Shown: positions 1-8,456, numbered from the stretch's first letter. The stretch is DNA of 56,357 nucleotides from an uncultured Flavobacteriales bacterium (GCA_949373165.1 CASICO010000024.1:1-56357); one strand, 5' to 3'. Numbers and translations: made by a program. The notes: generated by a model not told the origin, from the letters alone.

Positions 1-2
1 GG

Positions 3-561
3 CCGTCCATGATCCGCACCACCTATGGCGACCACGAGCGGTGCCGCAACGTCTACTTCAGTGCCTTCAAAGGCAAGTACTTCACCGGCGACGGGGCCCG
101 GCGCGATGCCGATGGCATGTTCCGCATCATCGGCCGCGTCGACGACGTGGTCAACGTGAGCGGTCACCGCTTTGGCACCGCCGAGATTGAGGACGCCATC
201 GATTCGCATCCTGCCGTGGCCGAGTGCGCCGTCATTGGCTACCCGCACCCCATCAAGGGCCAGGCGGTCCACGCCTATGTGATCCTCAAAGACGGCGCCC
301 TGCCCAGCGACGGCCGCAGGCATCGCGGCCCTGCGCAAGGAAATCGGCATCCAAGTCAACACCGAGATTGGCAACATCGCCCGCCCAGACCGCGTGCAAT
401 TCACGCCCGGCCTGCCCAAAACGCGTTCGGGCAAGATCATGCGCCGCATCCTCCGCAAGGTGGCCAGCGGCGAGCACGACCAGCTCGGCGACACTTCCAC
501 GCTCCTCGACCCCACGGTCGTCCACGGCGTCATCGCCGGCGCCGCCGAGTTCCTCGCCTGA
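3..561 (+). CDS. acs: Acetyl-CoA synthetase, C-terminal part, with apparent frameshift
   Basis: This is the 3' end of an AMP-forming acetyl-CoA synthetase, which makes acetyl-CoA from acetate, ATP and CoA; the gene begins outside the window. The visible part starts with [13 protein letters not shown], followed by [12 protein letters not shown], the hinge region [13 protein letters not shown] and a C-terminal [13 protein letters not shown] segment that carries the lysine normally acetylated in this family. The reading frame changes near position 312: the first half is read in the frame of the ATG at 9, and the [19 protein letters not shown] half in the frame ending at the TGA at 559-561. Removing one G near 312 rejoins them as [15 protein letters not shown]. 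The shift is either a sequencing error or a real lesion. The family assignment is secure. Confidence 0.9.
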
Positions 562-575
562 ACTAACTTCCCGGC

Positions 576-1682
576 ATGCGATTCCATCCACTCCAGATGC
601 TGGCTATGCTTCCGGCCTTCTTGCTTGTTTCCTGTGCCAATGACGAGTGTTGCTCTGCAGACAGCCACAAAGGCCATGTCCATGAGGAGGCCACGCCCGA
701 AGACGACTACCACGCCACGGGGAATTGTGCGCTTGAGTTTACGGCGGCCGACAGTGCGCGCCGGGCGGCCAAGCACGCCGAGCCTGGCGTCAAGATGGTG
801 GAGCTGTCCAACGGCTACCGGGTCTTTACCCAAACGGTGGGGGAGAGTGCCGACGTCAAAATCCTGACCCTTCACGGCGGGCCGGCTTGCACCCACGAGT
901 ACATGACGGTTCTCGGCGACGTCCTGCCCGAATCGCGGGGGTACGAGGTGATCTACTACGATCAGCTCGGGAGCTACTACAGTGATCAGCCCACCGAAGA
1001 CCTGTGGACCATCGACCGCTGGTGCGAAGAAGTGGAGGAGGTCCGCGTGGCCCTCGGCCTGAACAAAGACAACTTCTACATCCTCGGAAACAGCTGGGGC
1101 GGCATCTTGGGCATGGAGTATGCTCTGCGCTACCAAGAGAACCTCAAGGGGTTGATTGTGAGCAACATGGTCACAAGTATTCCCGAGTACGCGGCGTACA
1201 ACGAAGAGGTCTTGCGTCCGCAAATGGACCCCGCCATTCTGGACAGCCTCGAGGCTTTTGAGGCCGCAGGGGACATTCAAAACGAGACCTTCCTCCAACT
1301 GGTCGACGAGCATTTCTACGCCAAGCACCTCTGCCGTTTGGAGGAGTGGCCCGAAGCCATCACCGGTTCTTTTGAGCGCCTCAACTACAAGCTCTACGAC
1401 CTCATGCAGGGGCCCAGCGAGTTCCGTGTGGGCGGGCGCCTCATCGAGTGGGACATCACCGATCGCCTTGGCGAAATCACGGTGCCCACCCTCATGGTGG
1501 GCGCAGAGTACGACACCATGGACCCCGACAAAATGACCCAGCAAGCCACGCTTGTGGCCAACGGCCGTTCCCTGCATTGTTACAACGGGTCGCACCTGTG
1601 CATGTGGGACGACCAGGACGCCTTCATGGGCGGCGTGGCGAGCTTCATCGAAGACGTCAACGCCGGCCGGCCCATGCGCTGA
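576..1682 (+). CDS. Proline iminopeptidase-like alpha/beta hydrolase lipoprotein
   Basis: An alpha/beta hydrolase of peptidase family S33 type, which usually removes N-terminal proline or small residues from peptides. The N-terminus has a hydrophobic stretch ending in the lipobox LVSC, so Cys20 is probably lipidated and the enzyme envelope-anchored. The catalytic elements are all visible: HGGPA at about 100-104 (oxyanion hole), the nucleophile elbow GNSWGG with Ser173, Asp313 in GAEYDTMD and His340 in NGSH. A Cys/His-rich linker follows the lipobox. It starts 14 bp after the acs stop on the same strand, so the two could share a transcript. Substrate specificity cannot be read from the sequence. 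Confidence 0.85.
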   Translation: MRFHPLQMLAMLPAFLLVSCANDECCSADSHKGHVHEEATPEDDYHATGNCALEFTAADSARRAAKHAEPGVKMVELSNGYRVFTQTVGESADVKILTLHGGPACTHEYMTVLGDVLPESRGYEVIYYDQLGSYYSDQPTEDLWTIDRWCEEVEEVRVALGLNKDNFYILGNSWGGILGMEYALRYQENLKGLIVSNMVTSIPEYAAYNEEVLRPQMDPAILDSLEAFEAAGDIQNETFLQLVDEHFYAKHLCRLEEWPEAITGSFERLNYKLYDLMQGPSEFRVGGRLIEWDITDRLGEITVPTLMVGAEYDTMDPDKMTQQATLVANGRSLHCYNGSHLCMWDDQDAFMGGVASFIEDVNAGRPMR

Positions 1683-1734
1683 TGGCCTCGGCAATCAGGG
1701 GCTTGGATTCTTCGTGTCGGTTCCTGCCGTTTTG

Positions 1735-2655
1735 CTATTCGCAAGGGGAGGGTTGGAGGTCCAAGCCGTGCTTGCGGATGATGTGCTCTAGCCTGCCATC
1801 GTAGCGGTCGGGGTTGTAGCTCTTGGTGAGGCGATAGCCACTCAGCCGAGAAAACATTTTGATGGTGCTCCAAAAAGGAAGTTTGACCGCTTTGGCATAG
1901 TCATCGGCAAACGCCAGCATGCCCGGGTTTTGCCGGTCGAGCAGGTGCACCATCAAAAAGCCCTCCTTGAATCCAAAGTCTTCTTGCACAGTCGTGTCGG
2001 ACACCATGAGCTGCATGCCTTCAGCATCCAAGCTGTCCAATACAGAATAGCCCTGCTGTTCTTGAAGTGCGATGATACAGGGGTCGTTGGAGACCGAAAT
2101 GGTGTCGATTGAGGGTTCGGATTCAGCGTTCCCACGCTCGATTGAAATGCCGGAACCTGACGGGTCCTGATTGTCTTGCCCTTTGTTGGCGGCATCGGCC
2201 ACATCCGAATTTTCGTCCTCCTCGGGGACACCCAACTTTCGCGCTTTCTTTTCCGCTTTCTTTTCCGCCTTTTTCTCTGCTTTCCGCTCCGCTTTTCCGA
2301 CTGCGATGGAGTCGCGCTGGGCCTGCAGCGTGCTGTCCGGCACTGCGCCAATGCCCTCCGAGAAGGCGGGCCGCATCGTGTCGAGCATGGTGGTGATGAT
2401 CATGACCTGAGGCCAAACCTTGAGCACCAAAGCTTCGAGTTCCATGTACTTGTTTTTGGACTCGTCGTAATCCTTGATGTCCACTGCGCGCCAATTGGGT
2501 CCGTCCTCAGCAGCCACCACTTCCGCCTCGCCAATCAAATGCACAAAGGGGCGAAACCCGGGAGGGAAATCCGTGCTGTCGACCTTCTCTTGAGCGCGGA
2601 CGGGTGAGGCGATCATGGCCAAAAAGAAGAAAGGAAAAAGCAGGAGCCGGCACAT
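1735..2655 (-). CDS. Secreted DUF4294-like protein with Lys/Ala/Glu-rich insertion
   Basis: A 306-residue protein with a clear signal peptide (LLLFPFFFLAMIASPVRA, then QEK). The segments YMELEALVLKVWPQ and FWSTIKMFSRLSGYRLTKSYNPDRYDGRLEHII resemble the two ends of DUF4294, a Bacteroidota family of unknown function. Between them sit about 90 extra residues that include repeated KAEKKAEKK units and an acidic, low-complexity tail, which is not typical of the family. It converges with the hydrolase gene, about 50 bp away. The DUF4294 match was made by eye and is only moderately sure; the function is unknown. Confidence 0.6.
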   Translation of the reverse strand: MCRLLLFPFFFLAMIASPVRAQEKVDSTDFPPGFRPFVHLIGEAEVVAAEDGPNWRAVDIKDYDESKNKYMELEALVLKVWPQVMIITTMLDTMRPAFSEGIGAVPDSTLQAQRDSIAVGKAERKAEKKAEKKAEKKARKLGVPEEDENSDVADAANKGQDNQDPSGSGISIERGNAESEPSIDTISVSNDPCIIALQEQQGYSVLDSLDAEGMQLMVSDTTVQEDFGFKEGFLMVHLLDRQNPGMLAFADDYAKAVKLPFWSTIKMFSRLSGYRLTKSYNPDRYDGRLEHIIRKHGLDLQPSPCE

Positions 2656-2736
2656 AAAGAAGGGGCTTGAACGAAGGTGAAAGTAAAGCTACTCGGCCTC
2701 GTCAATTTTATCGCAGCTACGGTTTAATTTGTGGGC

Positions 2737-3339
2737 ATGGCAACGGCATTTTCCGTGGGAGATAAGGTGCGTTTTTTGCACCAGAGTGGCGAGGGGGAAA
2801 TCCTCGCGTTGGAGGACGGCGGGCAGACCCTTCTGATCGAAGACGACGACGGGTTCCCCCTGCGCTTTCCGGCCAAGGATTGCCTCCCCATGCCCAACTT
2901 GGCCGAAGAGGCCAAGGCGTATGCCTCCAAAGACATCACCAAAGGGGAACTCCTTGAGCGCAACGTGGACGAGCACCTGATCAAAGCCTCACAAAAGGAC
3001 TTTGACGTGAAGTACAAAAACCCGGATGCCACCAATATGCGCAGGCGGGACGAGCACCTGGAAGTGGACTTGCATTTTCATGCCTTGACCGGTGCCCGGG
3101 ATCGGGCCACCCCGCACGAAATGCTGAGCCTGCAAATGGAGCACTTTGACCGCATGATGCGCAGGGCAGAAGAGAAGCGCATTCCGCGCGTGATTTTCAT
3201 TCACGGTGTGGGTCAAGGTCGATTGCGTCAAGAAATCAGGGAGGCGCTCACTTCCTTCTGGCCGCATTGCACCTGCCGGGAGGGAGATCCCCGAAAATAT
3301 GGCCATGGGGCCACGGAAGTCCGTTTCGGACAGCGCTAA
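2737..3339 (+). CDS. Smr-domain protein (DUF2027-like)
   Basis: About 200 residues. The N-terminal part (FSVGDKVRFLHQSGEGEILAL) is a small beta-barrel-like module, and the C-terminal part is an Smr domain with DLHFHAL and FIHGVGQGRLRQEIR, the hallmark HGxGxG loop. Smr domains bind or nick nucleic acids; the stand-alone Bacteroidota form (DUF2027) has no settled role. A GTG at 2731 would extend the frame by two codons, but the ATG at 2737 is the more ordinary start. The gene is divergent from the DUF4294-like gene and its stop abuts the stop of the next gene, which lies on the opposite strand. Confidence 0.85.
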   Translation: MATAFSVGDKVRFLHQSGEGEILALEDGGQTLLIEDDDGFPLRFPAKDCLPMPNLAEEAKAYASKDITKGELLERNVDEHLIKASQKDFDVKYKNPDATNMRRRDEHLEVDLHFHALTGARDRATPHEMLSLQMEHFDRMMRRAEEKRIPRVIFIHGVGQGRLRQEIREALTSFWPHCTCREGDPRKYGHGATEVRFGQR

Positions 3340-4098
3340 TCAGTCGCGTTCGGCTTCGAGCCTTTGGCGCATCATGTCACCTTCACTCTGCGGAAAAAGG
3401 TAACCTTCCAATGAAATCGCGAAGGGCGCGTCCAAGACTTCTATGCCTTGGAATTCCAGAATCATGCGGGGGTCGCGGCTAAATCGTGTGTCGATGGAAA
3501 TCCAACGCGTCACAAAGCCTTGGTAGGTGCCTACAGCCAAGGATTGAAAGCCCGATTCAAAACGGGGCCAAAGGCGACCGATGTTCACCTCCATTTCACT
3601 GGCTTGGCTGTCTGCCCACATTTCATCGATCCGGGTTCCCTCTTCAAACCAGTAATGCGCACTCATGCGGTCGTTGATCTCTTGGTCCCCCGAGACACGA
3701 GACACGAACATGGTATCGAGCATCGCGCTGCTCAGTTCGGTTTCGGAGCCCACCTTGACTTCCCCAAGGTTGGAGAGGTTGTAGCGTTTTCCTGTGGTCA
3801 GGTCACCGATGGTGATCAGCTGATTTTCGTTGGCGTTGACCACCCGCGCATAGGCGCTGTCTCCGGGTGAAAAATACAAGTCCATGCCCCCCTCAATTTT
3901 CCGAGGTGGCAGCCCCTCTCCACCATCTACACGTTGGACGAGGTTGTAATGAATCACATGGTCGAACGTGAAGGCCAAAGGCCGGGCGGTCTGCTCACCA
4001 TAAACACTGTTGATCAGTTTTTCGCTGTTCTCTTGTGCGCTTGCCTCTGCGGACAAAATGACAAAGCCAACTGCAAAAAGGAGTACACGTGCAATCAT
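3340..4098 (-). CDS. Secreted protein of unknown function
   Basis: Starting at the ATG at 4098 gives a good signal peptide (MIARVLLFAVGFVILSAEASA, then QE); an upstream in-frame ATG at 4122 would add eight residues without signal character. The mature part is predicted beta-rich, with segments such as IEGGMDLYFSPGDSAYARV and MILEFQGIEVLDA, loosely like DUF4412-type Bacteroidota envelope proteins, though this is not certain. It follows the next gene upstream (stop at 4124) by about 25 bp on the same strand, so both are probably co-transcribed. Confidence 0.7.
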   Translation of the reverse strand: MIARVLLFAVGFVILSAEASAQENSEKLINSVYGEQTARPLAFTFDHVIHYNLVQRVDGGEGLPPRKIEGGMDLYFSPGDSAYARVVNANENQLITIGDLTTGKRYNLSNLGEVKVGSETELSSAMLDTMFVSRVSGDQEINDRMSAHYWFEEGTRIDEMWADSQASEMEVNIGRLWPRFESGFQSLAVGTYQGFVTRWISIDTRFSRDPRMILEFQGIEVLDAPFAISLEGYLFPQSEGDMMRQRLEAERD

Positions 4099-4123
4099 GG
4101 GCTCAAGATAGCCACCGCCCATC

Positions 4124-5038
4124 CTATTGGCGCCGGTTTCGTGGGCGTTTTCGCTGGCGTGGATCGTGAAAGGGCCTGTCGTTCTGGAGGGGTTGAATGG
4201 CCTGAACGTCTTGTTCCAATACCCAGGGGCTGCCCTCTCTTTTTCCGGGCGTGTATGCCTCGAAGGTCATGTCGGGGCCGTAGTAGGCGGAGATGCCCCT
4301 GAGGTGCGGCTCCTGCGGGGCGAGATGGTCAAAGACAATGCGCTCGGGCTGGCCCGTTCGGCCCTTGGTCTTGGGCTGATGGCGCAGGGAGACCTGCACT
4401 GCGTCGGCGTACTCAAGAATGTGCCGGCGGCGCAGTCCTGTTGGAGACTGCAGCACGGGGGCACCGAATCGAAGGCCCCGACTTCGAACCTGAATGGGCT
4501 CGATCAGTTTGCGCGTTACCTGTGCATCGGCATCGTCCCACCCCAGCAGCAAATAGGTGTTGGTTTCCGCAGGGTCGGGCACCATGTGGTAGTACAGTGC
4601 GCCGTGCCACTCGTCGAATCTGTACGTCTGGTTTTCTTCTGGCCGGTCGTCGCTGCTCTCGTCATAGAGCGCAGTAAACACAAGGTCTGCATTCTCTCGA
4701 AGCCGACTTGCCACCAGCCCCCCATAGCTCGAGGTCCTGTTGTCGTGGGTCCAATTCCAGGTAAAGACCCTGAGTGCTTTGTCCGCAGAGGCCACGCCGG
4801 CCATAAAGTCCAATTGATCGGGCCAACCTTCCATGGCGCCGGGGATGCTCAGCATCTCTTCCAAGGTCGAAGCCAAGGTGTCGCTGAGTCTCTTGCAATC
4901 GTCTCCCTGACAGGTTGCCAAGGCAGCGTGAATGGAACGGATCGGTGCAAACGAATCGGGTTGTGCCTGCGCCACCGTGCATCCCAGCCCACACAAGAGC
5001 ACCAACACCTTCACCCCATACATCAGAGGTGCACGCAT
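4124..5038 (-). CDS. Secreted protein of unknown function
   Basis: The frame is open from 5158, but the ATG at 5038 is directly followed by a convincing signal peptide (MRAPLMYGVKVLVLLCGLGC, then TVAQAQ), so it is chosen. The mature protein of about 280 residues contains ALRVFTWNWTHDNRTSSYGG and a tract near HGALYYHMVPDPAETNTYLLLGWDD, a pattern met in uncharacterised Bacteroidota periplasmic proteins. No catalytic motif is recognised. It is the first gene of a likely two-gene operon with the secreted protein at 3340-4098, downstream of the promoter candidate at 5091-5121. Confidence 0.7.
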   Translation of the reverse strand: MRAPLMYGVKVLVLLCGLGCTVAQAQPDSFAPIRSIHAALATCQGDDCKRLSDTLASTLEEMLSIPGAMEGWPDQLDFMAGVASADKALRVFTWNWTHDNRTSSYGGLVASRLRENADLVFTALYDESSDDRPEENQTYRFDEWHGALYYHMVPDPAETNTYLLLGWDDADAQVTRKLIEPIQVRSRGLRFGAPVLQSPTGLRRRHILEYADAVQVSLRHQPKTKGRTGQPERIVFDHLAPQEPHLRGISAYYGPDMTFEAYTPGKREGSPWVLEQDVQAIQPLQNDRPFHDPRQRKRPRNRRQ

Positions 5039-5090
5039 CGAGCCACCCTCCCAAATCACCTGCTTACACATTGCGTGAGTGTCTGTCTGA

Positions 5091-5121
5091 CAAATATTCA
5101 AGGGCTTCATTTGAGCGTCAA
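5091..5121 (-). promoter_or_regulatory. Candidate Bacteroidota-type promoter
   Basis: On the minus strand TTG is followed, 20 bases later, by AATATTTG, one mismatch from the Bacteroidota -7 box TAnnTTTG, at the usual spacing for this phylum. It lies about 53 bp upstream of the ATG at 5038. This is a motif match only. Confidence 0.35.
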
Positions 5122-5232
5122 TCTGCGTATTCAATCTACGTATCCAATGTGTCTCCAATGGGTGACCTGTTGTGTACTTTTTGTCACGTGACTGTCACGC
5201 GAATGCGAGAAAGTTAGGACAGCTTGTGCCGA

Positions 5233-5433
5233 ATGAAACGAGCAAAACGCCCCGTCATTGTCTACGAGCGAAAAGGTACTGATGGCCTGATCACATTCTA
5301 TCATCACATCACCATTCATGGCAACCGAGAGCGGGTCCGATTGGAGTCACTCGGACGGCATCTAGGCAATCAGGACGCTCAATCGGCATCCATGAGACAG
5401 CGCACAGAAAAACCGCGCCGTGGATTGCTATAG
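5233..5433 (+). pseudogene. Possible remnant of a tyrosine recombinase arm-binding domain
   Basis: An open frame from the ATG at 5233 gives KRAKRPVIVYERKGTDGLI followed by TFYHHITIHGNRERVRLESLG, which resembles the N-terminal arm-type DNA-binding domain of Bacteroidota phage-type integrases (a basic start, then DG, a short beta-strand, and GxR). The frame ends after about 66 residues with no SAM-like or catalytic domain, and its last part runs into the 3' end of the gene on the opposite strand. If real, it is the stump of a lost mobile element. The match is short and could be chance. The rest of the 5039-5378 spacer shows nothing else beyond the promoter above. Confidence 0.3.
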
Positions 5434-6707
5434 AACCGGTTGACGATTGGATTGATGTCATTCAAGCGACGGTACCATGCATTGCCGCCACTGGGCGAAG
5501 AACTCCACCAGTAGCCGTTGCCCAAGACATTGCTGTAGTCGCCATTAGCGTCGCGGTAGCCGCCCGGAAGGGCCGAAAACCCATAGTCGTCCGTGCCGTT
5601 GCTTCCAGAAAACCAGACTAACGAAGACTTCAAGGCCATGCCCACAGTGCCGTTGAAACCCTGCGAAGTGATGTAGTTCTCCACGTTCGTCCACTCTCCA
5701 TCCGTAGGGACATGCCAACCGCTCGGACACAGGCCACGTGTATCGTCCACTGCATGCCAATTGTACAGGCGGCCAAAGGTGGCCAAGGAGTTTGCAGCGT
5801 TGTAATAAGAACAGAGCGCACCCGTGCTCAAGCCGATCCACGCAGTGTCGTCGGTAACCTCCTGAATCGCTGATCCATCGGCGTAAACCGTCGTCCTCAA
5901 ATTCTCCGCAAACCAACATTGGTCGCCGATTTCGATTGCTGAATAGGTGTATCCGTCAAAAGCAATGCTGCTGCACGAAACACAACTGCCATCAGCCGTG
6001 TTGGCGGCAGGGTCATAGTTTACATCAGTCGAATCTGTGCAACCTCCAACCACAAGTGTGGCGCAGCTGCCGTCGTCCGTGTCGGCACTGGCGCTGTATT
6101 CAGTGTAGGCTGGATTCGTGCAACCGGACTGCTCCTGAACGATGCGGAAGGGGTAAGGCTCAGAGCAGTCAGGGTTAGGATCAGGCTCACAGGTGTAGTC
6201 TGAAGGGAGAAATTCTGGACAGCCGATTAAGCAGGTCATCATGGCACCAGAGAGGTCGGCACCAGAGAAGTCGGCACCAGAGAGGTCGGCACCATAGAGG
6301 CCGGCACCAGTGAGGTCGGCATTAGAGAAGTCGGCATCTTTGAAGCTGACACCACCGAGGCGGGCACCAGTGAGGTTGGCGCCTGCGAAGTTGGCACCTT
6401 CGAGGCCGTTGCCGGAGTCTATCAGGTAACCGTCGAGGTCGACACCTGCGAGGTTGACACCTTCGAGGTCGGCAAAGCCTAAAGAACCCCAGAAAGCTCC
6501 TTCGCCCCTTGCAATGGCGCGGACACTATCCCGGGTCATCGCGACATTCTGCAAACTATCAATGGTGGCATCTTGAGCATTGAGCTGAGCTTGGAGTGCG
6601 AAGACCATCTGTGTTAGATCTTGAATGCCGAGCACAGTGCAGTTGGCATCTTGAGCAGAAGCAGAGAGCGAGGCGCAGAGGAACAGGCAAGTAAGCAAGC
6701 GTTTCAT
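5379..6707 (-). CDS. Secreted pentapeptide-repeat / Cys-repeat / FISUMP-domain fusion
   Basis: 442 residues in four parts. A signal peptide (MKRLLTCLFLCASLSASA) is followed by a short heptad-like helix (about 30-65). Next come pentapeptide repeats of the A(D/N)L/FxG type (about 75-160; for example LSGADFSGADLSGA), which fold as a square beta-helix. Then two Cys-bounded units appear of the type GCTDSTDVNYDPAANTADG, as in the large protein at 26333-29776. The C-terminal domain (about 255-440) has CWFAENLRT, GRLYNWHAV, LCPSGWHVPTDGEW and a final RGFSVRCL, typical of the Fibrobacter succinogenes major paralogous (FISUMP) domain. No T9SS sorting tail is seen. It is probably a surface-exposed adhesive or scaffold protein; the function is unknown. 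Confidence 0.85.
   Translation of the reverse strand: MKRLLTCLFLCASLSASAQDANCTVLGIQDLTQMVFALQAQLNAQDATIDSLQNVAMTRDSVRAIARGEGAFWGSLGFADLEGVNLAGVDLDGYLIDSGNGLEGANFAGANLTGARLGGVSFKDADFSNADLTGAGLYGADLSGADFSGADLSGAMMTCLIGCPEFLPSDYTCEPDPNPDCSEPYPFRIVQEQSGCTNPAYTEYSASADTDDGSCATLVVGGCTDSTDVNYDPAANTADGSCVSCSSIAFDGYTYSAIEIGDQCWFAENLRTTVYADGSAIQEVTDDTAWIGLSTGALCSYYNAANSLATFGRLYNWHAVDDTRGLCPSGWHVPTDGEWTNVENYITSQGFNGTVGMALKSSLVWFSGSNGTDDYGFSALPGGYRDANGDYSNVLGNGYWWSSSPSGGNAWYRRLNDINPIVNRFYSNPRRGFSVRCLMDAD
6240..6478 (-). repeat. Tandem 15-bp repeats encoding pentapeptides
   Basis: The stretch is built of 15-bp units such as gaggtcggcaccaga, several of them nearly identical, coding for the pentapeptide repeats of the gene at 5379-6707. 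Near-identity at the DNA level between 6240 and 6330 suggests recent unit duplication and a site prone to length change. Confidence 0.8.
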
Positions 6708-6830
6708 GGTCTATACAAGGTCGGGAGGCGGGTAGGCGGTCGCCAAAAAGACTTTGTCAGCGTGGGACATCGCCGGTGTCAGGCGTGTAGAGTCGCGGCG
6801 ATTTTGAGTGAGTCCCTGTTGAATCGTGGG

Positions 6831-6846
6831 TGTCCCAAATGGGACA
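6831..6846. promoter_or_regulatory. Short inverted repeat, possible operator
   Basis: TGTCCCAAATGGGACA is a 6-bp inverted repeat with a 4-base centre, placed about 125 bp upstream of the pentapeptide/FISUMP gene and about 100 bp past the ferredoxin stop. A further ATGGGAC copy follows at once. It could be a repressor site; there is no other support. Confidence 0.25.
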
Positions 6847-6948
6847 TGGGACGCGGTTCACGAGCAGGAGGGAAGCGGCAAAGTTTTCCACTTTGTCACG
6901 CTACCGGCACGTGGGCACTTAAGGTGCTGATTTACAGAGCGTAATCGT

Positions 6949-7296
6949 TCAGAGGTGCATGAACGCCTTTTTGGCGAGCAGCTGGTCCTCCGATTCTTCG
7001 TGGTCGGGGTCGTCCACGCAGCAGTCTACAGGACAGACTGCGGCACATTGGGGTTCGTCGTGAAAGCCTACACATTCGGTGCATTTGTCCGTTGTGATGT
7101 AGTAAACGTCCATGCTGCCCGGTTCTTGCGTGGCCTCGGCGTTGATTTGTCCGGCAGAAGGGTGGACCCCATCTCCTTTCAATCCAGTTCCATCCGCAAA
7201 CGTCCATTCGGCGCCACCTTCATAGATGGCGTTGTTGGGACATTCGGGTTCGCAGGCTCCGCAATTGATGCAGGCGTCGGTGATCATGATGGCCAT
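6949..7296 (-). CDS. 2[4Fe-4S] ferredoxin
   Basis: A 115-residue cytosolic electron carrier with two cluster-binding motifs: CINCGACEPECP near the N-terminus and CTECVGFHDEPQCAAVCPVD near residue 75, separated by an insertion of about 45 residues that is usual for the Bacteroidota form. The acidic C-terminus ends in LLAKKAFMHL. It is divergent from the LuxC-like acyl-CoA reductase, with about 90 bp between starts, an arrangement often seen in this phylum; whether it supplies electrons to that enzyme is not known. Confidence 0.93.
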   Translation of the reverse strand: MAIMITDACINCGACEPECPNNAIYEGGAEWTFADGTGLKGDGVHPSAGQINAEATQEPGSMDVYYITTDKCTECVGFHDEPQCAAVCPVDCCVDDPDHEESEDQLLAKKAFMHL

Positions 7297-7328
7297 GGCG
7301 TGGTTCTGTCTTGGAATCTTGCGCTGAG

Positions 7329-7336
7329 CAAAAATA
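7329..7336 (-). promoter_or_regulatory. Candidate -7 box for the ferredoxin gene
   Basis: The minus strand reads TATTTTTG, an exact match to TAnnTTTG, about 33 bp upstream of the ferredoxin ATG. No clear -33 TTTG is seen at the expected distance, so support is partial. Confidence 0.4.
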
Positions 7337-7388
7337 ACCCCTCAAACCCTCAAGATGTTGCCACCATCTTTGCGCTGTCAAATCTTTG

Positions 7389-8447
7389 ATGATCATGATT
7401 GCTTCAAACACCACTGTAGACAAGGCTCGGGCCCGCCAACTTCTTTCTGCTTTGCATGATGGATTGTCCGAAATCACAGGGGGTTCAGCCTCTTCTGAGT
7501 GGGAAGCTCTGGGGCAAGCCATGGACAAGGCCGAGCATGGAAATGGATGGTTTAGTCCCTCTGAAGTTCGCCATGCAGCCTCAGTTTGGAGCCGTGCTTT
7601 GGCCCCAGAGGCTGTCGAAAGATGGTTGGAAAGCATGTCTGTTCCGTCAAATGACAGACAACCGGTGACGGTCGGCATTGTGATGGCGGGCAACATTCCC
7701 TTCGTGGGTTTGCACGATTTGCTGTGTGCGGTGGTGTCGGGTCATCAGGTGAAGGTGAAGCCCAGCCGGGACGACGCAGGCCTCACGGCCGCACTGATTG
7801 GGTGTTGGGCCCAGGCTTGTCCAGGGCTAAACGAACAGGTGTCTTTGGAAACTGAGCGGCTAGATGGTTTTGATGCCGTCATTGCCACGGGCAGCCGAAA
7901 CAGCGGTCGGTATTTCCAACATTACTTCGGTGGAGTGCCCCACATCATCCGCGGCCAGCGCACGTCCGTCGCGGTGTTGGATGGGAGCGAGACCCATGAA
8001 CAGATGCAGGCCCTGTCGGAGGACATCTTCCGCTACTTTGGACTCGGTTGCCGGAACGTAACGCAGGTCTTTGTTCCACGAGATTTTGACCTCAATCGGC
8101 TGTTTGCTGCGTTTGTGGATTGGACACACCTCGGCAATCACCATCGCTTTTACAACAACTACACCTACCACAAAGCCCTCTGGCTGATGGAGGCTGTGGA
8201 CCTGCTCGAAAACGGCTTTGTCTTGCTCAAAGAGGATGAGGGATGGGTGTCCCCGGTGGGGGCATTGCACTATCAGCGCTACGATGACATCGCAGACGTT
8301 GAGCAGCGCATCGACGAAGGCAAGGAGCACATTCAGTGCCGTGTAGGAAATGGAGGCTTGCCGTTTGGAGAAGCCCAATGCCCCGGATTGAGCGATTATG
8401 CAGACGGCGTGGACACCATGGCCTTTCTGCTCGGCCTCGGAGGTTAA
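7389..8447 (+). CDS. Acyl-CoA reductase, LuxC family
   Basis: A LuxC-like, NADPH-dependent acyl-CoA reductase of the aldehyde dehydrogenase superfamily, about 350 residues. Visible elements are VTVGIVMAGNIPFVGLHDLL, KVKPSRDD, the cofactor region ATGSRNSGRYFQHYF, and FGLGCRNVTQVFVP with the presumed nucleophile Cys. The ATG at 7389 is preferred over a TTG at 7386; a third start at 7395 is also possible. No luxD/E or wax-ester genes lie nearby. In Bacteroidota this stand-alone gene is usually paired with a ferredoxin, as here, and its substrate is unknown. Confidence 0.88.
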   Translation: MIMIASNTTVDKARARQLLSALHDGLSEITGGSASSEWEALGQAMDKAEHGNGWFSPSEVRHAASVWSRALAPEAVERWLESMSVPSNDRQPVTVGIVMAGNIPFVGLHDLLCAVVSGHQVKVKPSRDDAGLTAALIGCWAQACPGLNEQVSLETERLDGFDAVIATGSRNSGRYFQHYFGGVPHIIRGQRTSVAVLDGSETHEQMQALSEDIFRYFGLGCRNVTQVFVPRDFDLNRLFAAFVDWTHLGNHHRFYNNYTYHKALWLMEAVDLLENGFVLLKEDEGWVSPVGALHYQRYDDIADVEQRIDEGKEHIQCRVGNGGLPFGEAQCPGLSDYADGVDTMAFLLGLGG

Positions 8448-8456
8448 GTTTGCAGC

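Noticed and set aside
4127..5191. A 354-codon plus-strand frame
   Set aside because: It is opposite the secreted protein at 4124-5038, which has a signal peptide and a coherent sequence.
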